A DNA stretch of 5,207 nucleotides from Phycisphaerales bacterium. GTDB taxonomy: Bacteria > Planctomycetota > Phycisphaerae > Phycisphaerales > UBA1924. The stretch spans positions 657 to 5,863 of the forward strand of contig DOJA01000159.1 in NCBI GenBank assembly GCA_003511945.1, given 5' to 3'. Below are positions 1 to 5,207 of this stretch, one piece after another. The notes under the pieces were generated by a model that saw nothing but the letters and a program-made list of their open reading frames with translations, did no database searches and had not been told where the DNA came from. Within the stretch, counting starts at the first letter, position 1, and every line of letters starts with the position of its first letter. Position numbers and translations under genes: made by a program.

Positions 1-313
1 CGGGGCGGAGGAGCGATTGTCGTGGTGCCGCGCTCCACGGGTTCCGCCCGCCTTCGGCGGCCTCCACCCGCGGCTACGGTCCGTGGCCCTGCGGGCCAGC
101 AAGTCTCAGAAGCGGGTGCGTGGGCTGCTACTTCACAGCATCTCATCCAGAGGCGGAAGTCGTTCGGAACACAATTCAAACCGGGGTCCCGGTGGGACGA
201 GTTGATCGAACCCACGCGGGGCTCGCTCGTCCGAACTGGCCCGAGTTCCGTCGGCGGCTCGCCTGAGTTCACTCCATGCGGACGCCTTGTGCGTCATTCT
301 TCTTTTCGGCACA
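1..313. other. Non-coding leader region, no supported gene
   Basis: I see no convincing gene here. Open frames exist on both strands, but their translations are rich in Arg, Pro, Ser and Gly without any domain, as expected of chance frames in GC-rich DNA. The left third is dense in inverted repeats (listed separately). The stretch from about 130 to 210 is less GC-rich than the rest and could contain a promoter, but I cannot point to convincing -35 and -10 boxes. It does not read as a tRNA, tmRNA or signal-recognition RNA. The gene upstream of the window may end to the left of position 1. Confidence 0.5.
21..98. repeat. Cluster of GC-rich inverted repeats, possible dispersed repeat or terminator
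   Basis: Several short stems can be read directly. CCGCC (48-52) pairs with GGCGG (56-60) around a TTC loop. TGGCCC (84-89) pairs with GGGCCA (93-98) around TGC. CGGGT (38-42) pairs with ACCCG (66-70). CCACGG (35-40) can pair either with CCGTGG (81-86) or, through CCACG, with CGTGG (21-25), so two folds exclude each other. No T-tract follows, so a classical intrinsic terminator is not shown. From memory, similar stem-rich text occurs between genes in planctomycete genomes, which would make it a dispersed repeat; that part is inference. Confidence 0.4.
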
Positions 314-868
314 ATGCGCCGCGTGGAACTCTCGTCCCTCCATGAACGCATGAAGGCCGCCGCCGGCAGCATGACCTTCCGCGCCCTGGCCGAGGTCACG
401 GGCCAGAACGCCGAGACCGTCCGCCGCTACATGCAGGGGCAGGCGCCCAGCGTCGAGTTCCTCGCGGCCCTGTGCCGCCGATTCGATCTCTCGGCGCAGT
501 GGCTCATCTCCGGGCGCGGGCCGATGAAGAACGCCGACGCCCGCGCCCACGCCCTCCGTGAGGCGAACCCATCGGAACTCCTCAGCGCCATCGCCGAGGC
601 CCTCGAACGGCTCACCGAACGCGTTGATAGAATCGAACTCTTTGTCCAGCGGCTGGAAGCGCGCCTCCGTCACCACGGCGCCGCCGACCGCTCGCCCGGA
701 GGCGCCAGTGGCCCGGAGGAAGCCAGAGCCCACACCCCCCACCCCACACACGCCTCCCCCAGCGTCGCCCGGGGCGCATCCCGAGACGACGGGCCTGATC
801 CCGGAGCCGGACGAGTCCGATTCGTCGCCGACGCTCTCGCCCAACGACCACCTGCGGATGCTCGTTGA
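314..868 (+). CDS. HTH-domain DNA-binding protein, N-terminal part (frame probably broken near 738)
   Basis: The protein has a Cro/C1 (XRE)-like helix-turn-helix at about residues 9-66, seen in the run FRALAEVTG, AETVRRYMQG and FLAALCRRFDLSAQWL followed by SGRGPM; the last is typical of phage-repressor-like HTH proteins. Residues 86-118 form a probable coiled coil (SELLSAIAEALERL, TERVDRIELFVQRLEARL), suggesting oligomerisation. ATG at 314 is chosen because it keeps the first helix; a TTG at 287 in the same frame would add nine residues, and an ATG at 350 would cut into the helix. No Shine-Dalgarno is visible. Codon use in this frame is normal (G or C in the third position) up to about 735 and then collapses: the tail to the stop at 866-868 has many A/T third bases. 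At the same place the frame starting one base later becomes well biased and codes into the next feature. The true product is therefore probably one protein of about 285 residues with a proline-rich linker. Its target is unknown. Confidence 0.62.
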   Translation: MRRVELSSLHERMKAAAGSMTFRALAEVTGQNAETVRRYMQGQAPSVEFLAALCRRFDLSAQWLISGRGPMKNADARAHALREANPSELLSAIAEALERLTERVDRIELFVQRLEARLRHHGAADRSPGGASGPEEARAHTPHPTHASPSVARGASRDDGPDPGAGRVRFVADALAQRPPADAR

Positions 869-1172
869 ACTGCTCCGCCTCGCAGGCGGCGGAGGGGCCG
901 AGTTGCTGCGCCGATGGGGCGCGGCCCTCATGGCTGTCCCCGGTCCCGAGCGCGAGGCGCTGGTCGAGGAGGTCGAACGCCGCGTCGCGCAGGCCTACAG
1001 CGCCCCGACCGACGCGCCCGCGACGCACGCCACGGAAGAACGGTTGCTGAACCTCGTCGCCCCGCCCCGCGTCGTCGACGATCACACCGAGCAGGTCGTC
1101 CGGACCTTCGCGGTCCTGCCCGAGCCCCGCCAGCGCGCCGTGCCCAAGCGCCGGACCCGGCGCGGCGGCTGA
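708..1172 (+). CDS. C-terminal part of the HTH protein in a shifted frame, or a separate small protein
   Basis: In this frame a proline/threonine-rich linker (about 730-840) is followed by helical sequence containing LRMLVELLRLAGG, REALVEEVERRVAQAY, EERLLNLVAPPRVVDD and a basic tail KRRTRRGG. I recognise no family. The third-position GC bias is strong from about 740 to the stop, so this stretch is truly coding, while the part of the frame upstream of 730 (open back to an ATG at 558) looks like a shadow of the HTH gene. The GTG at 708 and the ATG at 858 are possible independent starts; neither has a clear ribosome binding site. The simplest reading is the distal half of the HTH gene after a one-base shift at the C run 735-740. 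Its stop lies 5 bp before polX, so it is likely co-transcribed and perhaps translationally coupled with polX. Confidence 0.55.
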   Translation: MARRKPEPTPPTPHTPPPASPGAHPETTGLIPEPDESDSSPTLSPNDHLRMLVELLRLAGGGGAELLRRWGAALMAVPGPEREALVEEVERRVAQAYSAPTDAPATHATEERLLNLVAPPRVVDDHTEQVVRTFAVLPEPRQRAVPKRRTRRGG

Positions 1173-1177
1173 GCCCC

Positions 1178-2992
1178 ATGCACCACGGCGCCCGCGACAA
1201 CAGTGCCCTCGCCGCGATCCTCAGCGAGACCGCGAAACTCATGGAGATCCTCGGCGCTGACCGCTTCAAGGTCATCGCCACCGACCGCGCCGCCCGCGCC
1301 GCCGACGCTTCGCACGACAACCTCTGCGCCATCGCCACCGAGCCCGACGGACGCAAGCGGCTCATGGCCATCGAGGGCATCGGCGCCAAGATCGCCGACA
1401 AGATCATCGAGTTTGCGCAGACCGGCGACTTCCAGGAGCACCGCGAACTGCTGGCCGCCGTCCCCAGGGGGCTCCTCGAACTTCTCGCCATCCCCGGGCT
1501 GGGGCCTAAGACCGTCAAGGCCATCTGGGAGACCACGGGGGTGACCGACCTGGAAGGGCTCCGACGCATCATTGCCGACGCGTCGATCCTGTCGGTCCCC
1601 CGCATGGGCGCCAAGACGGTCAAGAACATCAGCGACGCGATCGAGTTCGCCGCCCGGTCATCCCAGCGGATTCCGCTGGGCGTCGCGCTGCCCATCGCCG
1701 AGTCGATCGTCGCGCGCATGGCGTCGGCCCCGGGCGTCACCTCGTGCCACTACGCCGGCTCTCTCCGGCGCGGGCGCGAGACCATCGGCGACATCGACAT
1801 CCTCGCCTGCACCACCGACCCCGACAGCGCCCACCGCGCCTTCACCTCGATGCCCGGCATCGACAAGGTCCTCGCCAGCGGCGGTGGAAAGTCCTCCGTG
1901 CGCATGACCGTCGAGGGCACCGCGCTCCAGGCCGACCTGCGCGTCGTTCCGGCAGAGAGCGCCGGGGCCGCCATGATGTACTTCACCGGCTCCAAGGAGC
2001 ACAATGTGCGCCTCCGCGAGCGAGCGCTCAAACGCGGCCTGACCCTCAACGAGTACGGGCTCTACCCCAACGACGATGACCCCTCGCCCCCCCACCACCG
2101 CGGGCTGACGCCCATCGCCTCGCGCGACGAGCCGGCCATCTACAAGGCACTCGGGCTCCGCTGGGTGCCCCCCGAGCGCCGCGAGGACCTGCCGATCGAC
2201 GAACTCGACCGGGAGCAGGCCGCGGGCGGGCTGATCGAACTCGCCGACATCCGCGCCGAACTGCACGCCCACACCACCGCCTCCGACGGCGCCCTGTCCA
2301 TCATCGAACTCGCCCGCGCCGCCAAGGCCCGCGGCTTCCACACCATCGCGGTCACAGACCACTCCCAATCCTCCGCCATCGCGGGGGGGCTGAAGCCCGA
2401 CGCGCTGCGCCGGCACATCGCCGCGGTCCGCGAGGCGAACGCGCACAACCTGGGAATCACCATCCTCGCCGGGAGCGAGGTCGACATCCTCGCGGACGGC
2501 TCGCTCGACTACGACGACGACCTGCTCGCCGCCCTGGACATCGTGGTCGCCTCGCCCCACGCGTCGCTCAAGCAGGAGCCCGGCGTCGCCACCGAGCGCC
2601 TGCTCCGCGCGATCCGCCACCCGCTCGTCCACATCATCGGCCACCCCACCGGGCGCCTGATCAACCGGCGCGAGGGGCTGAGCCCGGACATGCCCACGCT
2701 GGTCGCCGCCGCCCTCGAGCACCGGACGGCCCTGGAGATCAACGCCAACTGGCAGCGCCTCGACCTGCGCGACGCCCATGTCTTCCTCGCGGCCCGCACC
2801 TGGAGTCCCGAGGATCACGACGCCCCCGGCTGCCTCGTCACCATCGATTGCGATGTCCACGCCCCCGCCGACTTCGACCAGCTCCGCTTCGGCGTGCTCA
2901 CCGCCCGGCGCGGCGGGCTGCGTCCTGCGATGTGCCCCAACACCTGGCCCGCCCCCCGGCTCCACGCCTGGCTGAAGTCCAAGCGGCCCTGA
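1178..2992 (+). CDS. polX: DNA polymerase/3'-5' exonuclease PolX (family X polymerase with PHP domain)
   Basis: Family X DNA polymerase of 604 residues, close to the usual 570-600 for bacterial PolX. These enzymes fill short gaps in base-excision repair, and the PHP domain supplies Mn-dependent 3'-5' exonuclease and, in some species, AP-endonuclease activity. Helix-hairpin-helix DNA-binding motifs lie at about residues 64-83 (IEGIGAKIADKI), 103-118 (IPGLGPKTVKAI) and 138-155 (VPRMGAKTVKNI). The palm has GSLRRG (194-199), the catalytic pair D205 and D207 in GDIDIL, a third Asp at 253 (ADLRVV), and the nucleotide-binding YFTGSKEHN (268-276). The C-terminal PHP domain (about 357-600) keeps the expected metal ligands: H363, H365, D370, H395 (TDHS), E434 (GSEVDIL), H461 (SPHAS), H489 (GHPTGRL), D559 and H561. 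ATG 1178 is chosen because it gives the normal N-terminus 5 bp after the previous stop; the frame stays open back to 914 but that part overlaps the upstream gene and lacks PolX character. Both activities should be intact. Confidence 0.96.
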   Translation: MHHGARDNSALAAILSETAKLMEILGADRFKVIATDRAARAADASHDNLCAIATEPDGRKRLMAIEGIGAKIADKIIEFAQTGDFQEHRELLAAVPRGLLELLAIPGLGPKTVKAIWETTGVTDLEGLRRIIADASILSVPRMGAKTVKNISDAIEFAARSSQRIPLGVALPIAESIVARMASAPGVTSCHYAGSLRRGRETIGDIDILACTTDPDSAHRAFTSMPGIDKVLASGGGKSSVRMTVEGTALQADLRVVPAESAGAAMMYFTGSKEHNVRLRERALKRGLTLNEYGLYPNDDDPSPPHHRGLTPIASRDEPAIYKALGLRWVPPERREDLPIDELDREQAAGGLIELADIRAELHAHTTASDGALSIIELARAAKARGFHTIAVTDHSQSSAIAGGLKPDALRRHIAAVREANAHNLGITILAGSEVDILADGSLDYDDDLLAALDIVVASPHASLKQEPGVATERLLRAIRHPLVHIIGHPTGRLINRREGLSPDMPTLVAAALEHRTALEINANWQRLDLRDAHVFLAARTWSPEDHDAPGCLVTIDCDVHAPADFDQLRFGVLTARRGGLRPAMCPNTWPAPRLHAWLKSKRP

Positions 2993-3002
2993 GTACACTC
3001 AG
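2989..3002. promoter_or_regulatory. Perfect 6-2-6 inverted repeat between polX and the Fur-like gene
   Basis: The sequence CTGAGTACACTCAG is a dyad of two 6-bp arms around AC. It includes the polX stop codon and fills most of the 13-bp gap before the ATG of the Fur-like gene. It could be an operator for that regulator, a small RNA hairpin that hides the start codon, or chance. A perfect dyad of this size is expected about once in a few thousand bases, so only its position makes it notable. Confidence 0.25.
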
Positions 3003-3005
3003 CCC

Positions 3006-3485
3006 ATGGCCCCAAAGCCCGCCCGCGCCGCGCCGTCCAGGCCCCCCGAGGACGACTTCGAGATCTTCGAGCCCCTGTGCGCTGTCTTCCGTCGCCACCT
3101 GAAGTCGCTGGGCCAGAAGTACACGCCCGAGCGCGCCCAGGTGCTCGACACGCTGATGCGACTCGACGACCTCTTCGAGGCCGAGGCCCTGCAGGCCGCC
3201 CTCAGGCAGCAGGGACGGCGCGTGAGCAAGGCCACGATCTACCGCACCATCAAACTGCTCCAGGACGCCGGCATCATCCAGAAGGTCCTGTACGACGCCG
3301 ACGCCGAGCAGGCCCACTACCAGCTCGCCTACGGGCGCAAGCCGCGCGACCTGGTCATCCGCCTCGACACGAAAGAGGTCATCACCGTCGAAGTGCCCGA
3401 GTTGATCGCGCTCCGCGACGCCGTCTGCCGACGCCTGGGCCTCCGCGCCGCCGGGCACCGATTCCAGGTCTATGCCACCGCGTAG
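3006..3485 (+). CDS. Fur-family-like transcriptional regulator lacking the usual metal ligands
   Basis: This 159-residue protein has the two-part layout of the ferric uptake regulator (Fur) family. A winged helix is seen in YTPERAQVLDTL (39-50), FEAEALQAALRQQG (57-70) and the recognition segment VSKATIYRTIKLLQDAGII (73-91). A dimerisation domain follows, with HYQL (104-107), LVIRLDTKEVITVEVPELIAL (116-136) and GHRFQVY (150-156). Fur proteins are normally metal-dependent repressors of iron, zinc, manganese or peroxide genes. Here the HHDH-type cluster is replaced by RKPRD (111-115) and the zinc CxxC by RLDT (119-122); the only cysteines are C25 and C141. D115, E132 and H151 align with retained positions, but structural zinc cannot bind in the normal way. 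The protein may sense something else or act without metal. An N-terminal extension of about 20 residues precedes the core. It lies 13 bp after polX and probably shares its transcript. No Shine-Dalgarno is evident. The fold is likely; the specific subfamily (Fur, Zur, PerR) cannot be assigned. Confidence 0.85.
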   Translation: MAPKPARAAPSRPPEDDFEIFEPLCAVFRRHLKSLGQKYTPERAQVLDTLMRLDDLFEAEALQAALRQQGRRVSKATIYRTIKLLQDAGIIQKVLYDADAEQAHYQLAYGRKPRDLVIRLDTKEVITVEVPELIALRDAVCRRLGLRAAGHRFQVYATA

Positions 3486-3489
3486 CACT

Positions 3490-3509
3490 TCGTCCGCCGC
3501 GGCGGACGA
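3490..3509. terminator. 20-bp perfect palindrome between convergent genes, possible bidirectional terminator
   Basis: The arm TCGTCCGCCG is followed directly by its reverse complement, giving an RNA hairpin of about 8 bp with a four-base loop on either strand. It starts 4 bp after the stop of the Fur-like gene and lies between that gene and the convergent yacG, the expected place for a shared terminator. No T-tract follows on either strand, so if it terminates transcription it does so without a classical U-run or together with Rho. A palindromic protein-binding site is the alternative. Confidence 0.45.
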
Positions 3510-3514
3510 GCTGA

Positions 3515-3564
3515 GGAGGGGAGACCGGCGAGCGACAGGATCGCCCGCCTCCGGAGGGGAGACC
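3515..3564. repeat. Pair of 12-bp direct repeats with hairpins in the convergent gap
   Basis: GGAGGGGAGACC occurs at 3515-3526 and again, identical, at 3553-3564, 38 bp apart start to start. Between them GGCGA (3527-3531) can pair with TCGCC (3541-3545), and GGAGG (3515-3519) with CCTCC (3548-3552), forming a nested stem. A further small stem, CAGGG (3564-3568) with CCCTG (3577-3581), follows. The stretch has no coding signal. It may be part of a transcription end or a small duplication. Confidence 0.4.
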
Positions 3565-3616
3565 AGGGCCTGACGACCCTGCTGTGCCCGGACCGGAGCC
3601 GCTCTCTGACATGTGG

Positions 3617-3817
3617 TCAGTCGCCGGCCTCCAGGTCCGAGTCCTGGATCTCCCGCGAGATCCGGTACTCGCCCGCGAACCACCGTCCCAGGTCCGCCAT
3701 GCGGCAGCGCTGCGAACAGAACGGAGCCGTGGGGAAGTCCGACGCGATCGCCTTCCCGCAGGTCCGGCAGCGCGGCCCGGTCGTGGGCAACATGGGCTCG
3801 GGGCGCGGTTCCATCAT
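3617..3817 (-). CDS. yacG: YacG, small zinc-binding DNA gyrase inhibitor family protein
   Basis: The 66-residue product has the YacG signature: a four-cysteine zinc site made of CRTC (residues 17-20) and CSQRC (34-38), then the conserved ADLGRWFAGEYRI (41-53) and an acidic tail. In Escherichia coli YacG binds GyrB and inhibits gyrase; that this copy does the same is inferred from family membership. All four cysteines are present and the length is normal (about 65). The start is the ATG at 3817, which overlaps the tsaE stop as ATGA; the next codon (3814) is also ATG and gives 65 residues. A start at 3847 in the same frame would add ten weakly conserved residues and overlap tsaE further, so I reject it. 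It is the last gene of the thiL-tsaE-yacG unit and ends facing the Fur-like gene. Confidence 0.88.
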   Translation of the reverse strand: MMEPRPEPMLPTTGPRCRTCGKAIASDFPTAPFCSQRCRMADLGRWFAGEYRISREIQDSDLEAGD

Positions 3818-4290
3818 GAGAAGTCTACGCCCCGCCCCCGGGGCCAACGCACCGTGACCCGGCGCGATTCCTCCCCCGCGTGCTCCAGCAGAACCTCGAA
3901 CCGCTCACCCGGCGGGGGCAGGATTGCCCCCGCGCGCTCGGCCCACTCGACCGCCAGCACCGCGCCGCCCGCCGCCAGCGCATCCCATCCGGCCCACTCC
4001 AGCTCCTCGGCGCTGCGCACGCGATAGGCGTCGATGTGGACCAGTTCCGCGACCCCTTGCGAGCCGTCGCAGGCGTAATGGTTCGCCAGCACGAAGGTCG
4101 GGCTGCTGACCAGAGTGGAATCCGCCCCCAGCGCCGCCGCCAGCCCGCGCACGAAGCGGGTCTTCCCCGCGCCCAGTTCGCCCCGCAGGGCGACGACATC
4201 CCCCGGGCGCAGCGCCGCCGCGAGCCGCGCCGCCAGCGCGGCGGTCTGGCCCTCGCCGTGCGTCGTCACGCTGTGCGCGCGCTCGCTCAT
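3814..4290 (-). CDS. tsaE: TsaE, tRNA t6A threonylcarbamoyl adenosine synthesis ATPase
   Basis: TsaE is the small P-loop ATPase that works with TsaB and TsaD in the cytoplasm to transfer the threonylcarbamoyl group to A37 of ANN-reading tRNAs. The 158-residue protein shows the Walker A loop GELGAGKT (37-44), the switch-like SPTFVL (63-68), HIDAYR (85-90) with its conserved Asp, and VEWAER (114-119), all in the usual order. Length matches the family (about 150-160). The ATG at 4290 overlaps the thiL stop by four bases (ATGA), and the stop overlaps the yacG start in the same manner, so translation of the three is probably coupled. The C-terminal part after residue 125 is variable, as in other members. 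Partner genes tsaB, tsaC and tsaD are not in the window. Confidence 0.95.
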   Translation of the reverse strand: MSERAHSVTTHGEGQTAALAARLAAALRPGDVVALRGELGAGKTRFVRGLAAALGADSTLVSSPTFVLANHYACDGSQGVAELVHIDAYRVRSAEELEWAGWDALAAGGAVLAVEWAERAGAILPPPGERFEVLLEHAGEESRRVTVRWPRGRGVDFS

Positions 4291-5168
4291 CCCGCGTGGT
4301 CCCAGCCCAGCTCGCGCGCATCAATCTGTCCGACTTGCGTACGCACCACGCACCCGGCGCCGGCGACGACCCGTCCGACCCGCGTCACGCGCACGGCGGT
4401 GGGCATCACCGCCCCGTTCGGCGCGGTGAACAGCAGTTCGTAGTCCTCGCCCTCGCTCGCCGCCTCGCGCCAGCCCGCGACGCCCTCGTGGCGCGGGATC
4501 TGCCCCGCCTCGAGTTCGATCCGCACGCCCGACGCCTCCGCGATCCGCCCCGCGTCCCGCCCCAGACCGTCGGAGAGGTCGATCATCGCGTGCAGGCCGC
4601 GCCCGAGCGCGTCCGCCAGCGCCCGCGCCTCCCTCACGCGGGGCTCGAACGACAGGTGGCGCCCCGAGGCCAGCGAACCCCCCAGCGCGCCCGTCACGAA
4701 CACGCCATCTCCCGCGCGCGCTCCCGAGCGCCGCACCGCGCCCCGCGCGGCGTGGGGAGCGCCGATCAACGTCACCGTCAGCACGAGAGGTCCATCGCCC
4801 GTCGCGATGTCCCCTCCCACCAGCGGGCAGCCCCAGTGCGCCGACCAATGCGCCATCCGCTCGAACAGTTCGTCCCCCCCCGCAAAACCGCGCGGCAGGC
4901 ACCCCGTCGCCAGCGCTGCCACCGGCGCGCCCGCCATCGCCGCGATGTCCGACACACTCCGCGCCACCGCCTTGCGCGCGATCAGATCAACGGGCGTCGA
5001 CGCCGGATCGAAGTGGCGCCCGCCGACGAGTTGGTCCACGGTCAGCAGTGTCGCCCCCTGCAGTTCCACGACCGCGCAGTCATCCCCCGGCCCCAGGACC
5101 ACCGGCCCCCGCCCGTGCAGGCCCCGCGAGCGCTCCGCGATCAATCTCAGCAGTTCCGCCTCGCGCAT
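4287..5168 (-). CDS. thiL: ThiL, thiamine-monophosphate kinase
   Basis: ThiL phosphorylates thiamine monophosphate with ATP to thiamine diphosphate, the last step of de novo synthesis of this cofactor. The 293-residue protein belongs to the PurM/AIR-synthase-like superfamily and shows the ThiL motifs in order: GPGDDCAVV (26-34), TVDQLVGGRHF (43-53), SVSDIAAMAGAP (71-82), VGGD (117-120), RSGARAGD (147-154), VTGALGGS (158-165), IDLSDGL (196-202) and SEGEDYELLF (238-247), ending in the family-typical GWDH (288-291). It is shorter than the E. coli enzyme (about 325), through compact loops rather than a missing motif. Small departures, such as Ile after GGD where Thr is usual, should not remove metal binding by the conserved Asp residues. 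The ATG at 5168 is preceded on its strand by only 39 bp in the window; no TPP riboswitch is visible in that piece. It is the first seen gene of the thiL-tsaE-yacG unit. Confidence 0.94.
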   Translation of the reverse strand: MREAELLRLIAERSRGLHGRGPVVLGPGDDCAVVELQGATLLTVDQLVGGRHFDPASTPVDLIARKAVARSVSDIAAMAGAPVAALATGCLPRGFAGGDELFERMAHWSAHWGCPLVGGDIATGDGPLVLTVTLIGAPHAARGAVRRSGARAGDGVFVTGALGGSLASGRHLSFEPRVREARALADALGRGLHAMIDLSDGLGRDAGRIAEASGVRIELEAGQIPRHEGVAGWREAASEGEDYELLFTAPNGAVMPTAVRVTRVGRVVAGAGCVVRTQVGQIDARELGWDHAG

Positions 5169-5186
5169 GCAGAACGGAGTGTATTC

Positions 5187-5207
5187 GTCCCCAGTCCCCA
5201 GTCCCCA
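5187..5207. repeat. Three tandem copies of heptamer GTCCCCA upstream of thiL, running off the window
   Basis: The heptamer GTCCCCA is repeated perfectly three times, at 5187-5193, 5194-5200 and 5201-5207, and the tract may continue beyond the window. On the thiL strand it reads TGGGGAC, ending 18 bp before the start codon. A weak -10-like box (TACACT on the minus strand, 5183-5178) lies between the repeat and the ATG, which would give an almost leaderless message. The heptamer resembles the short tandemly repeated repetitive (STRR) sequences known from filamentous cyanobacteria; I rely on memory for that likeness. Confidence 0.75.

Noticed and set aside
287..315. Promoter with TTGTGC and CACAAT boxes separated by 17 bp
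   Set aside because: Both boxes are weak matches and the -10 overlaps the preferred start codon at 314; it would require the ATG at 350, which cuts the first helix of the HTH domain.
22..345. Open frame on the plus strand through the left region
   Set aside because: It translates the stem-loop repeats into low-complexity Arg/Pro/Gly sequence and overlaps the start of the HTH gene.
269..931. Minus-strand open frame of 220 codons opposite the HTH gene
   Set aside because: It has no domain and its codon bias is explained as the shadow of the plus-strand coding frames.
914..1177. Upstream extension of polX to an ATG at 914
   Set aside because: The extension overlaps a better supported coding frame, is dominated by Arg/Ala/Pro/Gly without a domain, and PolX proteins begin near the chosen ATG at 1178.
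1658..2998. Long open frame of 446 codons on the minus strand opposite polX
   Set aside because: It is antisense to a gene with full catalytic motifs, is Gly/Val/Asp/Arg-rich without recognisable domains, and such mirror frames are common in GC-rich DNA.
3818..3847. Longer yacG start at 3847
   Set aside because: It adds ten non-conserved residues and a 34-base overlap with tsaE, whereas the ATG at 3817 gives the usual length and a typical ATGA overlap.
5169..5207. TPP riboswitch upstream of thiL
   Set aside because: Only 39 bases are available and they consist of the heptamer repeat and a short spacer; no thi-box motif is present.

Overview
The window is a very GC-rich (roughly 70%) stretch of bacterial chromosome with high GC at third codon positions, no tRNA or rRNA, no transposase and no CRISPR array. 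Gene content is housekeeping with some regulation. The style of the proteins (a Fur-like regulator without the usual metal ligands, poor Shine-Dalgarno sequences, a PolX of bacterial PHP type) would fit a planctomycete, perhaps of the Phycisphaerae. That placement is an inference from recall, not something the sequence proves.

Layout. Positions 1-313 hold no convincing gene. They contain a cluster of short GC-rich inverted repeats (about 21-100) that looks like an intergenic stem-loop or dispersed repeat. From 314 to 3485 the plus strand carries a tightly spaced set: a small HTH-domain protein whose reading frame breaks near a run of six C at 735-740, its apparent C-terminal half in another frame ending at 1172, then polX (DNA polymerase/3'-5' exonuclease of family X) starting 5 bp later, then a Fur-family-like regulator 13 bp after polX. 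The 3486-3616 gap is hairpin-rich and holds a 20-bp perfect palindrome between convergent genes. From 5168 down to 3617 the minus strand carries thiL, tsaE and yacG, each overlapping the next by about 4 bases in an ATGA arrangement. At the right edge, just upstream of thiL, three perfect tandem copies of the heptamer GTCCCCA run off the window.

How the genes may work together. The minus-strand genes look like one translationally coupled operon of unrelated housekeeping functions: thiamine diphosphate synthesis (ThiL), the t6A modification of tRNA (TsaE) and a small zinc protein of the gyrase-inhibitor family (YacG). The plus-strand genes look like one transcription unit joining a repair polymerase to two DNA-binding proteins. 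Whether either regulator controls polX cannot be told from sequence alone. I see no clear evidence of a wholly new multi-gene system. The points most worth checking are the frameshifted HTH gene, the metal-ligand-free Fur-like protein, and the heptamer repeat upstream of thiL.
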